64,000 nt of DNA, from positions 21,541-85,540 of the forward strand of contig NZ_JAKKFI010000101.1 in assembly GCF_022230955.1 (NCBI RefSeq). Reading direction: 5' to 3'. A program made the translations under genes and the position numbers. The notes beneath the pieces are model-generated. The model worked only from the letters and a program-made list of their open reading frames with translations, was not told the origin of the DNA and did no database searches. Positions 16,319 through 24,206 of the stretch are shown here, in pieces (the first letter of the stretch is position 1; every line of letters begins with the position of its first letter). Origin of the DNA: Micromonospora cabrerizensis. Lineage in GTDB: Bacteria > Actinomycetota > Actinomycetes > Mycobacteriales > Micromonosporaceae.

Positions 16319-17332
16319 TCAGCCCCCGATCGCGGACATCGGCCGGGTCGGCTGGAGGAAGGTGGGGTCGTCGATGCCGTGCCCGGCGCGCTTGCCCCAC
16401 ATCGCGGTGCGCCAGCGCCGGGCCAACTCGTCGTCGTCCGCGTCGGCGCGCAGCGCGGCGCGCAGGTCGGACTCCTCCGTGGCGAAGAGACAGGCGCGGA
16501 CCTGGCCGTCCGCGGTCAGCCGGGTGCGGTCGCAGTCCCCGCAGAAGGGGCGGGTCACGCTGGCGATCACACCGACCCGCGCGGGGCCGCCGTCGACCAG
16601 CCAGGTCTCCGCCGGCGCCGCACCGCGTTCGGCCGGGTCGGGACTGAGGTCGAAGACGGTACGCAGGGAGGTCAGGATCTCCTCCGCGGTGACCATCGTG
16701 CTGCGGTCCCAGCCGTGCTGGGCGTCCAGCGGCATCTGCTCGATGATCCGTAGCTGATAGTCGTGGTCGAGGGCGAAGCGCAGCAGGGCCGGTGCCTCGT
16801 CCTCGTTGACACCGCGCATCAGCACCGAGTTGATCTTCACGGGGCTGAGCCCGGCAGCCGCCGCCCCGGCGAGCCCCGCCAGCACCGCGTCGAGGCGGGG
16901 GCGGCGAGTGAGCCGGGTGAACCGGTCCGCGTCCAGAGTGTCCAGTGAGACGTTCACCCGGTCCAGACCGGCGGCGCTCAGCGCCGGGGCCAGCCGGTCC
17001 AGCCCGATGCCGTTGGTGGTCAGCGAGATCCGGGGGCGGGGCCGCAACGCGGCGACCGCGGTCACGATGCCGACCAGCCCGGGCCGGATCAGCGGCTCAC
17101 CGCCGGTGAACCGCACCTCGGTCACACCGAGCCGCTCGACGGCCACCCGGACCAGCCGGACGATCTCCTCGTCGGTCAGCAACTCGGGGCCGGCCAGCCA
17201 GGGCAGACCTTCGGCCGGCATGCAGTAGGTGCAGCGCAGGTTGCACTTGTCGGTGAGGGACACGCGCAGGTCCCGGGCGACGCGGCCGTACCGGTCGACG
17301 AGGACCCCGTTGGTCCCCGGGGCGGCGCTCAC
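16319..17332 (-). CDS. moaA: GTP 3',8-cyclase MoaA
   Basis: MoaA is the radical SAM enzyme that starts Moco synthesis by cyclising GTP. The 337 residues include the N-terminal cluster motif DKCNLRCTYCMP (CxxxCxxC) and the SAM-binding FTGGEPL. The C-terminal cluster segment is FCGDCDRTRLTADGQVRAC, and the final Gly-Gly (MSAIGG) is needed for activity. The GTG start overlaps the upstream kinase stop as GTGA, so the longer frame through the kinase is rejected. Followed directly by moaD. Confidence 0.96.
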   Translation of the reverse strand: MSAAPGTNGVLVDRYGRVARDLRVSLTDKCNLRCTYCMPAEGLPWLAGPELLTDEEIVRLVRVAVERLGVTEVRFTGGEPLIRPGLVGIVTAVAALRPRPRISLTTNGIGLDRLAPALSAAGLDRVNVSLDTLDADRFTRLTRRPRLDAVLAGLAGAAAAGLSPVKINSVLMRGVNEDEAPALLRFALDHDYQLRIIEQMPLDAQHGWDRSTMVTAEEILTSLRTVFDLSPDPAERGAAPAETWLVDGGPARVGVIASVTRPFCGDCDRTRLTADGQVRACLFATEESDLRAALRADADDDELARRWRTAMWGKRAGHGIDDPTFLQPTRPMSAIGG

Positions 17333-18243
17333 CTGTCGACCGTAGCGCGCTCGGCCCCGCCCAGGGCGGCACGGGCGGTCTGGACCACCACATCTCGGTA
17401 ACTGTCGCCGAACAGCGAGGTGTGCACGAGCAGCAGGTGCAGTTGGTGCAGCGGCACCCGCTCGCGCCAGCCGGCCGGCAACGGCCAGGTCTCCTGATAG
17501 GCGGCCAGCACCCGATCCAGGTGAGGGATGCCGCCGAAGAGGGCGAGCTGAGCAAGATCTGTTTCCCGGTGCCCGCCGTGCGCCGCCGGGTCGACGAGCC
17601 AGGCCCGGTCGTCGGCCCCCCACAGCACGTTGCCCGGCCACAGGTCGCCGTGGATGCGGGCGGGCGGCTCGTCGCCGCCGAGCCCGCCGACCCGGTCGAT
17701 CACCCGCTCGACCAGGGTGACATCGGCGCTGGTCAGCGCACCGGCGTCGACCGAGCGCCGTAGGTAGGGGGTGAGGCGTCGCTCGGCGAACCACGTCGAC
17801 CAGGGCCCGTCGGTCGGGGTGTTGTCCTGGGGTAGTGACCCGATGAACCCGGCCCAGGCCGCACCGAAGGTGGCCGACCCCGCCCGGTGCAGGGCCGCCA
17901 ACTCGCGGCCGAAGCGGTCCGCGGCCTCCGGCGTCGGCTCGCCGGGCTCCACCCAGTCGAGCGCCAGCAGGTCTGGTAGAGCCACGAGCACCTCGGGTAC
18001 GGCGACAGCGCCGGCCTCCCGCAGCCAGCGCAGGCCGGCCGCCTCGGCGGCGAAGAAGCCCTCCGGTGCTGGTCGGTCGGCCGCCTCCGGCCAGGACTTG
18101 GCGAAGACGGAGTGGCCGTCGTCCAGCGTGAGCCGGGTCGCGGCACAGATGTTTCCACCGGCGACCGGCGTCTCCCGGAGCCGCTGATGGGTCCGGAAGG
18201 TCGGCAGGTGTGCCGGGTGCGCGCGCAGGTACGCCAGGTCCAT
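17329..18243 (-). CDS. Fructosamine-3-kinase-family protein
   Basis: A 304-residue small-molecule kinase of the fructosamine/ketosamine kinase family, which phosphorylates sugar adducts on amines so that they fall apart, a form of protein or metabolite repair. Kinase-like motifs include FAKSWPEAA (lysine), the catalytic loop RIHGDLWPGNVLW and the metal site LVDPAAHGGHRETDLAQL; the last two are hallmarks of this family. ATG 18243 is chosen over two upstream options because TACCGT lies 6 bases before it. Its GTGA overlap with moaA suggests cotranscription rather than a shared pathway. Confidence 0.85.
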   Translation of the reverse strand: MDLAYLRAHPAHLPTFRTHQRLRETPVAGGNICAATRLTLDDGHSVFAKSWPEAADRPAPEGFFAAEAAGLRWLREAGAVAVPEVLVALPDLLALDWVEPGEPTPEAADRFGRELAALHRAGSATFGAAWAGFIGSLPQDNTPTDGPWSTWFAERRLTPYLRRSVDAGALTSADVTLVERVIDRVGGLGGDEPPARIHGDLWPGNVLWGADDRAWLVDPAAHGGHRETDLAQLALFGGIPHLDRVLAAYQETWPLPAGWRERVPLHQLHLLLVHTSLFGDSYRDVVVQTARAALGGAERATVDR

Positions 18244-18351
18244 CAGCGCACGGTAACCGCTCCCCATGACAGCACGGTCGCGACCGAGGACACCGGCACC
18301 GTTCCGGCACCTCGTATGTGCGGCCTGAGCAGGGAAAACACGCTGAGTAGC

Positions 18352-18360
18352 TGTGGATAA
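18352..18360 (-). promoter_or_regulatory. DnaA-box-like 9-mer TTATCCACA
   Basis: The plus strand reads TGTGGATAA, the exact complement of the classical DnaA box. With GTCCACAG at 18370-18377 it forms a spaced inverted CTGTGGA...TCCACAG pair between the divergent kinase and DUF4192 genes. A chance match cannot be excluded. Confidence 0.3.
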
Positions 18361-18417
18361 GTCGCGTGTCGTCCACAGGGTCTGTTGGGCCGCCCGGACC
18401 CGCCGCACGCTTCCGTC

Positions 18418-19464
18418 ATGACCTCGACCGAACGCTCCCAGCTCGCCGTGCGCTCACCCGCCGACCTGATCGCCGCGGTGCCGTACCTGCTCGGCTTCCA
18501 TCCCACCGACAGCGTCGTCGCCGTGGCGTTGCTCGGCCGGCAGATCATCTTCGCCGCTCGGGCGGACCTGCCCGACCCGTCCACCGACCAGGTCGAGCGG
18601 GCCCGGCACCTGGCCGGCGTGATCCGCCGGCAGGGCGCGGAGGCCGCCACCGTGGTCGGTTACGGGCCACCCGACCGGGTGACGCCGGCCGTGGACGCGG
18701 TGCGCGCCGCACTGAGCGCCGGCGGGATGGACGTGCTCGACGCGCTGCGGGTGACCGACGGCCGGTGGTGGTCCTATCTCTGCACCGAGCCCGACTGCTG
18801 CCCGCCCGAGGGTCGGCGCTACGACCCGACCGCCAACCCGTTGACCGCGTCCGCGGTCTTCGCCGGCCAGGTCGCGCTCCCCGACCGGGCCGCCCTCGTG
18901 GCACAGGTGTCAGCGGTGGACGGCCCGGCGCGCGACGCGGCGCGCGCGGCCACCGCCCGCGCCAGGCCGAGGCTGGCCGAGCTGATCGAGCAGGCGCCCG
19001 AGAGTGATCTGCTCGGCGGTCGCGCGGTGCGTTCCGCCGGGGTGACGGCGGTCCGCGAGGCCCAGCGCCGGCAGCGCCGTGGTGAGCGTCTTGACGACGA
19101 CGAGGTGGCCTGGTTGGGCCTGCTGATGACCCACCTGCCGGTCCGGGACCACGCGTGGGAACGCACCGACGGTCGGGACCGGGACATCGCCCTCTGGACC
19201 GACGTGCTGCGTCGGGTCGAGCCGGAGCTGGTTGCCGCCCCGGGCGCTCTGCTGGCGTTCGCGGCCTGGCGTGCGGGGCAGGGGGCGTTGGCGGCGGTCG
19301 CACTGGAACGCACGCTGAGCCTGCACCCCGACTACTCGCTGGCCGTGCTGCTGGACGACATGCTCCGCCGGGGTGTGCCCCCGTCCGAGCTGGACGGCTG
19401 GCCGTCGGTCGGGATGCCTGGTGTCATCCGCCCCCGCAAACGGAGTCGACGTGGCCGCCGCTGA
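18418..19464 (+). CDS. DUF4192 domain protein
   Basis: A 348-residue actinobacterial protein of unknown function. The DUF4192 hallmark is visible at the start (SPADLIAAVPYLLGFHPTDSVV) and in the middle (LCTEPDCCPPEGRRYD), ending with a TPR-like C-terminal region (LLAFAAWRAGQGALAAVALERTL, then SLHPDYSLAVLLDDM). The last ten residues are basic. ATG 18418 is used because the conserved region starts 12 residues later. It diverges from the kinase-moaA-moaD operon across 174 bases that contain a DnaA-box-like pair. No biochemical role can be given. Confidence 0.8.
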   Translation: MTSTERSQLAVRSPADLIAAVPYLLGFHPTDSVVAVALLGRQIIFAARADLPDPSTDQVERARHLAGVIRRQGAEAATVVGYGPPDRVTPAVDAVRAALSAGGMDVLDALRVTDGRWWSYLCTEPDCCPPEGRRYDPTANPLTASAVFAGQVALPDRAALVAQVSAVDGPARDAARAATARARPRLAELIEQAPESDLLGGRAVRSAGVTAVREAQRRQRRGERLDDDEVAWLGLLMTHLPVRDHAWERTDGRDRDIALWTDVLRRVEPELVAAPGALLAFAAWRAGQGALAAVALERTLSLHPDYSLAVLLDDMLRRGVPPSELDGWPSVGMPGVIRPRKRSRRGRR

Positions 19465-19500
19465 CCAGTCCGGTAATACCGTCGGTGCCACCAGAGTTGA

Positions 19501-19506
19501 TAGGCT
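19501..19506 (+). promoter_or_regulatory. -10 hexamer TAGGCT before the RHH antitoxin gene
   Basis: TAGGCT ends 7 bases before ATG 19514, the leaderless spacing seen for moaC and moeA. Confidence 0.45.
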
Positions 19507-19513
19507 GGCGGCC

Positions 19514-19765
19514 ATGACCGTGAAGCGCTCCGTGAGCCTCCCCGACGACGTCGCGGAGTGGCTCGACCAGCAGCCCAACGTCTCGGCCGCGATCACCGCG
19601 GCGGTGCGCGCTCAAATGGCCGTCGTGCACGTCCACGAGGTGCTGCGACGAGCCGGCATCGAGGTGACCGAGGCGGGCAGGGCACGGTGGCGGGAGCGGC
19701 TGGCGACACCCATTCCGCCGGACGCCCTGGCCGAGGGACGCCGGATGTTGGGAGGTGCCGGATGA
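19514..19765 (+). CDS. Ribbon-helix-helix antitoxin-like protein
   Basis: An 83-residue protein opening with the ribbon-helix-helix pattern MTVKRSVSLPDDVAEWLDQQ, followed by helices (NVSAAITAAVRAQMAVVHVHEVL) and a C-terminal region that could wrap a toxin. RHH proteins of this size are antitoxins and autorepressors of type II toxin-antitoxin pairs. Its stop overlaps the next start as ATGA, the usual toxin-antitoxin arrangement. TAGGCT lies 7 bases upstream. The pairing is inferred from gene order; no operator could be identified. Confidence 0.65.
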   Translation: MTVKRSVSLPDDVAEWLDQQPNVSAAITAAVRAQMAVVHVHEVLRRAGIEVTEAGRARWRERLATPIPPDALAEGRRMLGGAG

Positions 19766-20160
19766 GCGATCGGATCGCGGCCGTGTTCGACGCGTCGGCG
19801 TTGACGGCCTACCTCGACGGCAACGTGTCGGTGGGGGAGTTGATGCTGGAGGTCGCTGACGAGGGGCGGCAGGTGGCGGTTCCCGCGACCTGCCTGGCGG
19901 CCGCCCACGCGAGCGTGGGTGACGAGATCGACGCCGCGCTGCTGGCGCTGATGATGAGTGCCCCGATGATCTGCCTGCTGCCGCTCGATGCCGGTGATGC
20001 GCAGGACACGGGCAGACTGGCCCGCGCGGTGGGTGGAGACATCTCGTTCGGTCATGCGGCCCGTGTGGCACTCACCCACGGGGCGCACTACGCGACCGTG
20101 CAGTCCGCGATGGCGGCGAAGGTGCTGCCGACCAACTGGAGCATCCTCGACCTGGCCTGA
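19762..20160 (+). CDS. PIN-like protein, possible toxin with incomplete active site
   Basis: A 132-residue protein with a PIN-domain start (AVFDASALTAYLDG), a second acidic site in VGELMLEVAD and a late segment GDISFGHAARVALTHGAHYATVQ. PIN ribonucleases need three or four acidic residues. Here the final aspartate of the usual xAT.D motif is glutamine (YATVQ), so activity may be reduced or lost. It overlaps the RHH gene by four bases and has RBS GGAGG. Either a degenerate VapC-like toxin or a PIN-fold binding protein is possible. Confidence 0.5.
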   Translation: MSDRIAAVFDASALTAYLDGNVSVGELMLEVADEGRQVAVPATCLAAAHASVGDEIDAALLALMMSAPMICLLPLDAGDAQDTGRLARAVGGDISFGHAARVALTHGAHYATVQSAMAAKVLPTNWSILDLA

Positions 20161-20244
20161 CGGCAGAGCATCCGTCGAAGGATGTAGGCGTTGCTCCTGT
20201 CCACGGCCGACGCGGCAGCGCCACCACCACCGGAGACTGATCTC

Positions 20245-20952
20245 GTGACCCCCGAATTGCTGCTGTCGCTGGCCGGGCTGGCGTTGATCGACAGCACCAG
20301 CATCGGCACCCTCTTCATCCCGGTCTGGCTGCTGCTCGCCCCCGGGCCGGTCAACGCCCGGCGGATCCTGGGCTACCTCGCCACGATCGCGGCGTTCTAC
20401 CTCGCGGTGGGGCTGCTGCTGGTCTGGGGTGGCAGCCAGCTGGGCGACGCGCTGGGCGGTGCCCTGGACAACCGGGGAGTGCTCTGGGCGCAACTCGTCC
20501 TCGGCGTGGCGATGCTGCTGCTCAGCTTCCGTTACGACGGCAAACGACGATCCGGCACCGGTGGCGTGCTGCGCTGGCGGGACCGGGCCACCGCCGGCGA
20601 CTCCTCGGCCCGGTGGTTGGTCGGGCTCGCGCTGCTCGCCGCGCTCGCCGAGGTGGCGACCATGCTGCCGTACCTCGGTGCGGTGGGGCTGTTGGCCACC
20701 TCGGGAGTCGGGTCGGCGACCGTGGTGGCGTTGCTGGCCGGCTACTGCCTGGTCATGGTGCTGCCGGCGATGCTCCTGCTCGGTGCCCGGGTGGCCCGCC
20801 CGACGTTGGTCGAGCCGGTGCTGGCACGACTGAACACCTGGATCGTCACGAAGGCGGGCAGCGCGTTGAGTTGGATCCTCGGCATCGCCGGCTTCCTGGT
20901 CGCCCGGGACGCCGCCGTCCGGTTGGAGCTGTTCGACCTGCTCAGTCGTTGA
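20245..20952 (+). CDS. GAP-family membrane protein (Sap-like transporter)
   Basis: A 235-residue protein with six hydrophobic helices. It resembles the actinobacterial GAP family, which includes the sulfolipid-1-addressing protein of mycobacteria, and is thought to export glycolipids or peptidoglycolipids. Typical features are the start LAGLALIDSTSIGTLFIPVWLLLAPG, of which the IDSTSIGT part is diagnostic, and the later ALAEVATMLPYLGAVGLL. GTG 20245 with GGAG 9 bases upstream is preferred over TTG 20191, which would add 18 residues of poor conservation. It converges on fdhD with a 3-base gap. Confidence 0.7.
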   Translation: MTPELLLSLAGLALIDSTSIGTLFIPVWLLLAPGPVNARRILGYLATIAAFYLAVGLLLVWGGSQLGDALGGALDNRGVLWAQLVLGVAMLLLSFRYDGKRRSGTGGVLRWRDRATAGDSSARWLVGLALLAALAEVATMLPYLGAVGLLATSGVGSATVVALLAGYCLVMVLPAMLLLGARVARPTLVEPVLARLNTWIVTKAGSALSWILGIAGFLVARDAAVRLELFDLLSR

Positions 20953-20955
20953 GCG

Positions 20956-21822
20956 TCAGGCCGGCTGCTCCACCGTGATCCGGTGCGGCCCGGTGTAGAC
21001 GTTCATGGTCCGGCCACGCAGGAAGCCGACAAGCGTCATCCCCGCCTCGTCGGCCAGTTCGGCGGCGAGAGTGCTCGGCGCGGACACCGCGGCGAGCATC
21101 GGCAACCCCGCCATCCATGCCTTCTGGGTCAGCTCGAAGCTCGCCCGGCCGGAGACCAGCAGCAGGTGCCCGGCCAGCGGCAGCCGCCGTTGTCGCACCG
21201 CCCAGCCGATCACCTTGTCCACGGCGTTGTGCCGGCCCACGTCCTCCCGGATCACCACCAGCTCACCGTCCGGGGTGAACAGCCCCGCCGCGTGGAGCCC
21301 ACCGGTCCGGTCGAAGCCGCGCTGGGCGGCGCGCAGCCGGTCCGGCAGGTCGGCGAGGAGCGCGGCCGGCACGCTGAGCGGATCCTCCGCGACCGGGAAC
21401 AGCGACCGGGTGCGGATCGCGTCGATGCTGGCCTTGCCGCAGACCCCGCAGGAACTGGTCGTGTAGAAGTTCCGGGACGGGTCGGTGGTCGGTTCCGGTA
21501 CGCCGGGTGCGAGCACCACGTCCACCACGTTGTACGTGTTCGGCGTCTCCGCGCCGGCACAGAGTTGAGCGGTCAACACGTCATCGGTCGACCGGATCAG
21601 CCCTTCGGTCAGCAGGAACCCGATGGCCAGGTCCAGGTCGTCGCCCGGGGTGCGCATCGTGACGGCGAGCGGTCGCCGGCGGCCGGGACCGGCCGCGCCG
21701 ACCCGGATCTCCAGCGGCTCCTCCACGGCCAGCGTGTCCGGCCGACGGACGGACCCGCGCCCGGCGGTCGCAGCGTCCAGGTCGATTCGGAGTACGCCCC
21801 GTCGATCAGTTGCCCGTCCCAT
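20956..21822 (-). CDS. fdhD: Formate dehydrogenase accessory sulfurtransferase FdhD
   Basis: FdhD passes sulfur from a cysteine desulfurase to the bis-MGD cofactor of formate dehydrogenase. The 288-residue protein shows VEEPLEIRV, DDLDLAIGFLLTEG, the cysteine loop TTSSCGVCGKAS (the two transfer cysteines), LFTPDGELVVIREDVGRHNA and LVSGRASFEL, all standard for the family. ATG 21822, with GGAGG nine bases upstream, is preferred over the start 14 residues earlier. It lies beside mobA, in keeping with a shared role in molybdoenzyme maturation. The formate dehydrogenase itself is not in the window. Confidence 0.95.
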   Translation of the reverse strand: MGRATDRRGVLRIDLDAATAGRGSVRRPDTLAVEEPLEIRVGAAGPGRRRPLAVTMRTPGDDLDLAIGFLLTEGLIRSTDDVLTAQLCAGAETPNTYNVVDVVLAPGVPEPTTDPSRNFYTTSSCGVCGKASIDAIRTRSLFPVAEDPLSVPAALLADLPDRLRAAQRGFDRTGGLHAAGLFTPDGELVVIREDVGRHNAVDKVIGWAVRQRRLPLAGHLLLVSGRASFELTQKAWMAGLPMLAAVSAPSTLAAELADEAGMTLVGFLRGRTMNVYTGPHRITVEQPA

Positions 21823-21923
21823 CCCGCCATCCTCCACCTCGGGTCGGCGGACGCGCACGGCCACCGGGCATCGGGCACCCGGCAGCGACGCCGACCGGGC
21901 GTCGACAGGGCTACCGTGGCCGG

Positions 21924-22547
21924 ATGGGGACGTACGCCGCCGTGGTGCTCGCGGGTGGGGCCGCCCGACGGATGGGCGGCGTGGACAAGCCGGCGCTCCC
22001 GGTCGGTGGGCGGCCGATGCGCGACCGGGTGCTGGCCGCCGTCAGCGATGCCACGCCGCGGGTGCTGGTTGGTGCAGCCGACGCCGTCCCCGAAGGAGTG
22101 CGGGTCATCCGGGAGGACCCGCCCGGGGGTGGCCCGGTCGCCGCGGCGGCTGCCGGGCTGGCGCTGCTCGATCCCGACACGGCACTCGTCGCGCTGCTCG
22201 CCGCCGACCTGCCGCTGCTCACCCGGTCCGCGGTCGGCGAGCTGCTGGGTCAGGTCGCCGAGGAGGGCCGGGCAGCCGGTGGCGAACGGCGGCCCGACGG
22301 AGCCTGCTTCGTCGACGGGGACGGCCGGCGGCAGTCGCTCTGCGGTGTCTGGCGCGTCGCCGCGTTGCGGGCCGGGTTGGGCCGGCTGACGGTCGAGCGC
22401 GGCGGCAGCCTGAGCGGGGCGCCGGTCCGGGCTCTGCTGGCCGGGCTGGTCGTACGGGAGGTGCCCTGGTCCGGCGACGGCCCGCCGCCGTGGTTCGACT
22501 GCGACACTGACGAGGACGTACGCCGGGCGGAGGAGTGGGCGCGATGA
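21924..22547 (+). CDS. mobA: MobA-like molybdenum cofactor guanylyltransferase
   Basis: A 207-residue nucleotidyltransferase with the MobA/MocA signature VLAGGAARRMGGVDKPALPVGG at its start, the metal site LLAADLPLLT and PPPWFDCDTDEDV at the end. MobA attaches GMP to molybdopterin to make the bis-MGD form used by formate dehydrogenase, which fits the divergent neighbour fdhD. TACCGT ends 6 bases before the ATG. The stop overlaps the next gene as ATGA. CTP-using MocA or a broader NTP-transferase activity cannot be ruled out. Confidence 0.85.
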   Translation: MGTYAAVVLAGGAARRMGGVDKPALPVGGRPMRDRVLAAVSDATPRVLVGAADAVPEGVRVIREDPPGGGPVAAAAAGLALLDPDTALVALLAADLPLLTRSAVGELLGQVAEEGRAAGGERRPDGACFVDGDGRRQSLCGVWRVAALRAGLGRLTVERGGSLSGAPVRALLAGLVVREVPWSGDGPPPWFDCDTDEDVRRAEEWAR

Positions 22548-22810
22548 CGGTGATGGACGACTGGGTCACGGCGGTGTGCACGGAGTTGGATCTGGACCCG
22601 GTCGGGGTGCCCGTGCCGGCGGTGCTGGACCTGGCCCGCGACGTCGCCCACCAGGTGCTGCGGCCCGGGGCGCCGGTCACCGCGTACCTGCTGGGGCTGG
22701 CGGTTGGTCGAGGGGCCGACCCGGCCGACGCCGCGGCCCGGGTCAGCGCGCTGGCGGGCACCTGGCCCGTCGAGCTGGGCGCCGACCCCGCGGACCCGGC
22801 GGCGCCCTGA
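22544..22810 (+). CDS. DUF6457 small protein
   Basis: An 88-residue acidic protein with DDWVTAVCTELDLDP, VLDLARDVAHQVLRPGAPVTAYLLGLAVG and a short acidic tail. It matches the actinobacterial DUF6457 pattern, small helical proteins commonly coded next to mobA and sometimes fused to it. The overlap with mobA (ATGA) and RBS GGAGG indicate coupled synthesis, so it is probably a partner of the Moco guanylyltransferase. No activity is known. Confidence 0.7.
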   Translation: MTVMDDWVTAVCTELDLDPVGVPVPAVLDLARDVAHQVLRPGAPVTAYLLGLAVGRGADPADAAARVSALAGTWPVELGADPADPAAP

Positions 22811-22891
22811 CCGCCGTTGTCCGATCCCGGTCCGGGCTGATTCGACCCCTGGGCGGCGTGGGTAGGGTGATCGAGACGGACGGAGGCGATC

Positions 22892-23998
22892 ATGACGGCT
22901 GACCACCCCTCGGCGCCGCACGGTGAGCTGCCCGGCACCACGGCTGAGCCGGTGGAATCGATCCTGCTCGACGAGCCCAGCACCACCGATCTGCGGGCGA
23001 AGGTGACCGAGGCGTGGCAGGAGTTCGCCCGCGCGCTCGCTGTGCGACTGCGGGACCTTCCGGTGGGCGCGCATCTCGACGTGACGCTGGACCCGACGGC
23101 TTCCGGCACCGGAGACGCCGTCTACTCGGTCAGCGTCGACGTGGACGCCGACGGCGCGCTGTCCGCCCGCGCGGTGGGAAACGCCACCCTACCGGCGGGT
23201 TACCGACTCGACCGGGGCGCGGTGGCGGACATGGTGGCGCTCGGTTGGTCCCCGCCCGGGGTGGTCGCCGGCTCCGGCGGTTCCTTCGGGCTGAACGCAA
23301 CGACCGGCGAGTCGACGCGGGTCGCCACGCTGCTCTCCCGCACGCTGCGTGACGTCTACGGTGCTCCGCACCCGGCCTTCCTCGTCTACCTGGTGCACGA
23401 CGCCGAGGGCGAGCCGCTGTCCGTGGAACCGCTGGGCACCGCGCGCAGCGAGTTCGGCCCGGACGCCGACGTCGAGGCGGACCTAGAGGAGGCGCTGGCC
23501 GAGGCGGCCGCCGCGCAGGTCGAGCGGGACGACGTGCTCGACCTGGCCGACCGGGTCCGCACCGTGGTCTCCACGATGCTCAAGTCGGACACCGACCGGT
23601 TGCAGATCGACTCGGACGGCGACATCACCATCCGCGCCGGCTCGGCGATGGTCTTCGTGCGGGTGCGGGACAACCCGCCCCTGGTGGACGTCTTCTCCCC
23701 GGTGCTCACCGAGGTGGAGCCGACCGAACGCCTCTACGTCAAGCTCTCCGAGCTGACCAACCGGATGCCGATCGGCCGCCTCTACTGCGCCGACGACACG
23801 GTCTGGGCCTCCATCCCGGTCTTCGGCCGCAACTTCCAGGCCACCCACCTGATGCTGGCGGTGCAGGTGATGACCGGTCTCGCCGACGAGCTGGACGACC
23901 GTCTGCACGGCGAGTTCGGCGGCAAGCGCTTCTTCGGCGAGGGCGACAAGCCGGTCCGGCGCGACGAGTCGGAGCACCGCACCGGCATGTACCTCTAA
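22892..23998 (+). CDS. YbjN/T3SS-chaperone-like domain protein
   Basis: A 368-residue acidic protein with no membrane helix. The C-terminal part (VRTVVSTMLKSDTDRLQIDSD onward, with VFVRVRDNPPLVDVFSPVL and LNRxxPIGR-like LTNRMPIGRLYC) resembles the YbjN or type III secretion chaperone-like fold, which binds other proteins. The N-terminal 200 residues are a second, unassigned domain. TAGGGT at 22863-22868 and RBS GGAGG give a leadered transcript, unlike many neighbours. The function is unknown. Its stop overlaps a convergent oxidoreductase remnant by three bases. Confidence 0.65.
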   Translation: MTADHPSAPHGELPGTTAEPVESILLDEPSTTDLRAKVTEAWQEFARALAVRLRDLPVGAHLDVTLDPTASGTGDAVYSVSVDVDADGALSARAVGNATLPAGYRLDRGAVADMVALGWSPPGVVAGSGGSFGLNATTGESTRVATLLSRTLRDVYGAPHPAFLVYLVHDAEGEPLSVEPLGTARSEFGPDADVEADLEEALAEAAAAQVERDDVLDLADRVRTVVSTMLKSDTDRLQIDSDGDITIRAGSAMVFVRVRDNPPLVDVFSPVLTEVEPTERLYVKLSELTNRMPIGRLYCADDTVWASIPVFGRNFQATHLMLAVQVMTGLADELDDRLHGEFGGKRFFGEGDKPVRRDESEHRTGMYL

Positions 23999-24198
23999 CC
24001 GACGTCCAGCAGGGTCCTGCCGACCGTCGCGCGCGCCTCGATGGCGGCGTGCGCGTCGGCGGCGCGGTCCAGCGGGAATCGTCGGCCGATCAGCGGTCGC
24101 AAATGGCCGGCCGCCGAGTCCGCCAGGGCCTGCTCGGTGTACGCCCGCAGCCGCGCGGGCCTCGTGCCGCGACGCGACCATTGCACCTGTTGAACCGG
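23995..24198 (-). pseudogene. Remnant of a zinc-type quinone oxidoreductase gene (C-terminal end only)
   Basis: About 65 codons encode a sequence typical of the last part of NADPH:quinone oxidoreductases: RAYTEQALADSAAGHLRPL, IGRRFPLDRAADAHAAIEAR and VGRTLLDVG before a TAG stop. The cofactor-binding and catalytic parts are missing; upstream, the frame runs antisense into nothing related and the Lrp gene begins within nine bases. A deletion or a past insertion next to the Lrp gene would explain this. Confidence 0.65.
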
Positions 24199-24206
24199 GC
24201 TTGAGG

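Noticed and set aside
18352..18360. Chromosome origin, from the DnaA-like box
   Set aside because: Single boxes only; no dnaA, dnaN or cluster of boxes in the window.
16319..18376. One long minus-strand frame joining MoaA with an upstream extension
   Set aside because: The upstream half is out of frame with, and overlaps, the fructosamine-kinase-like gene. MoaA begins at GTG 17332 where its conserved part starts.
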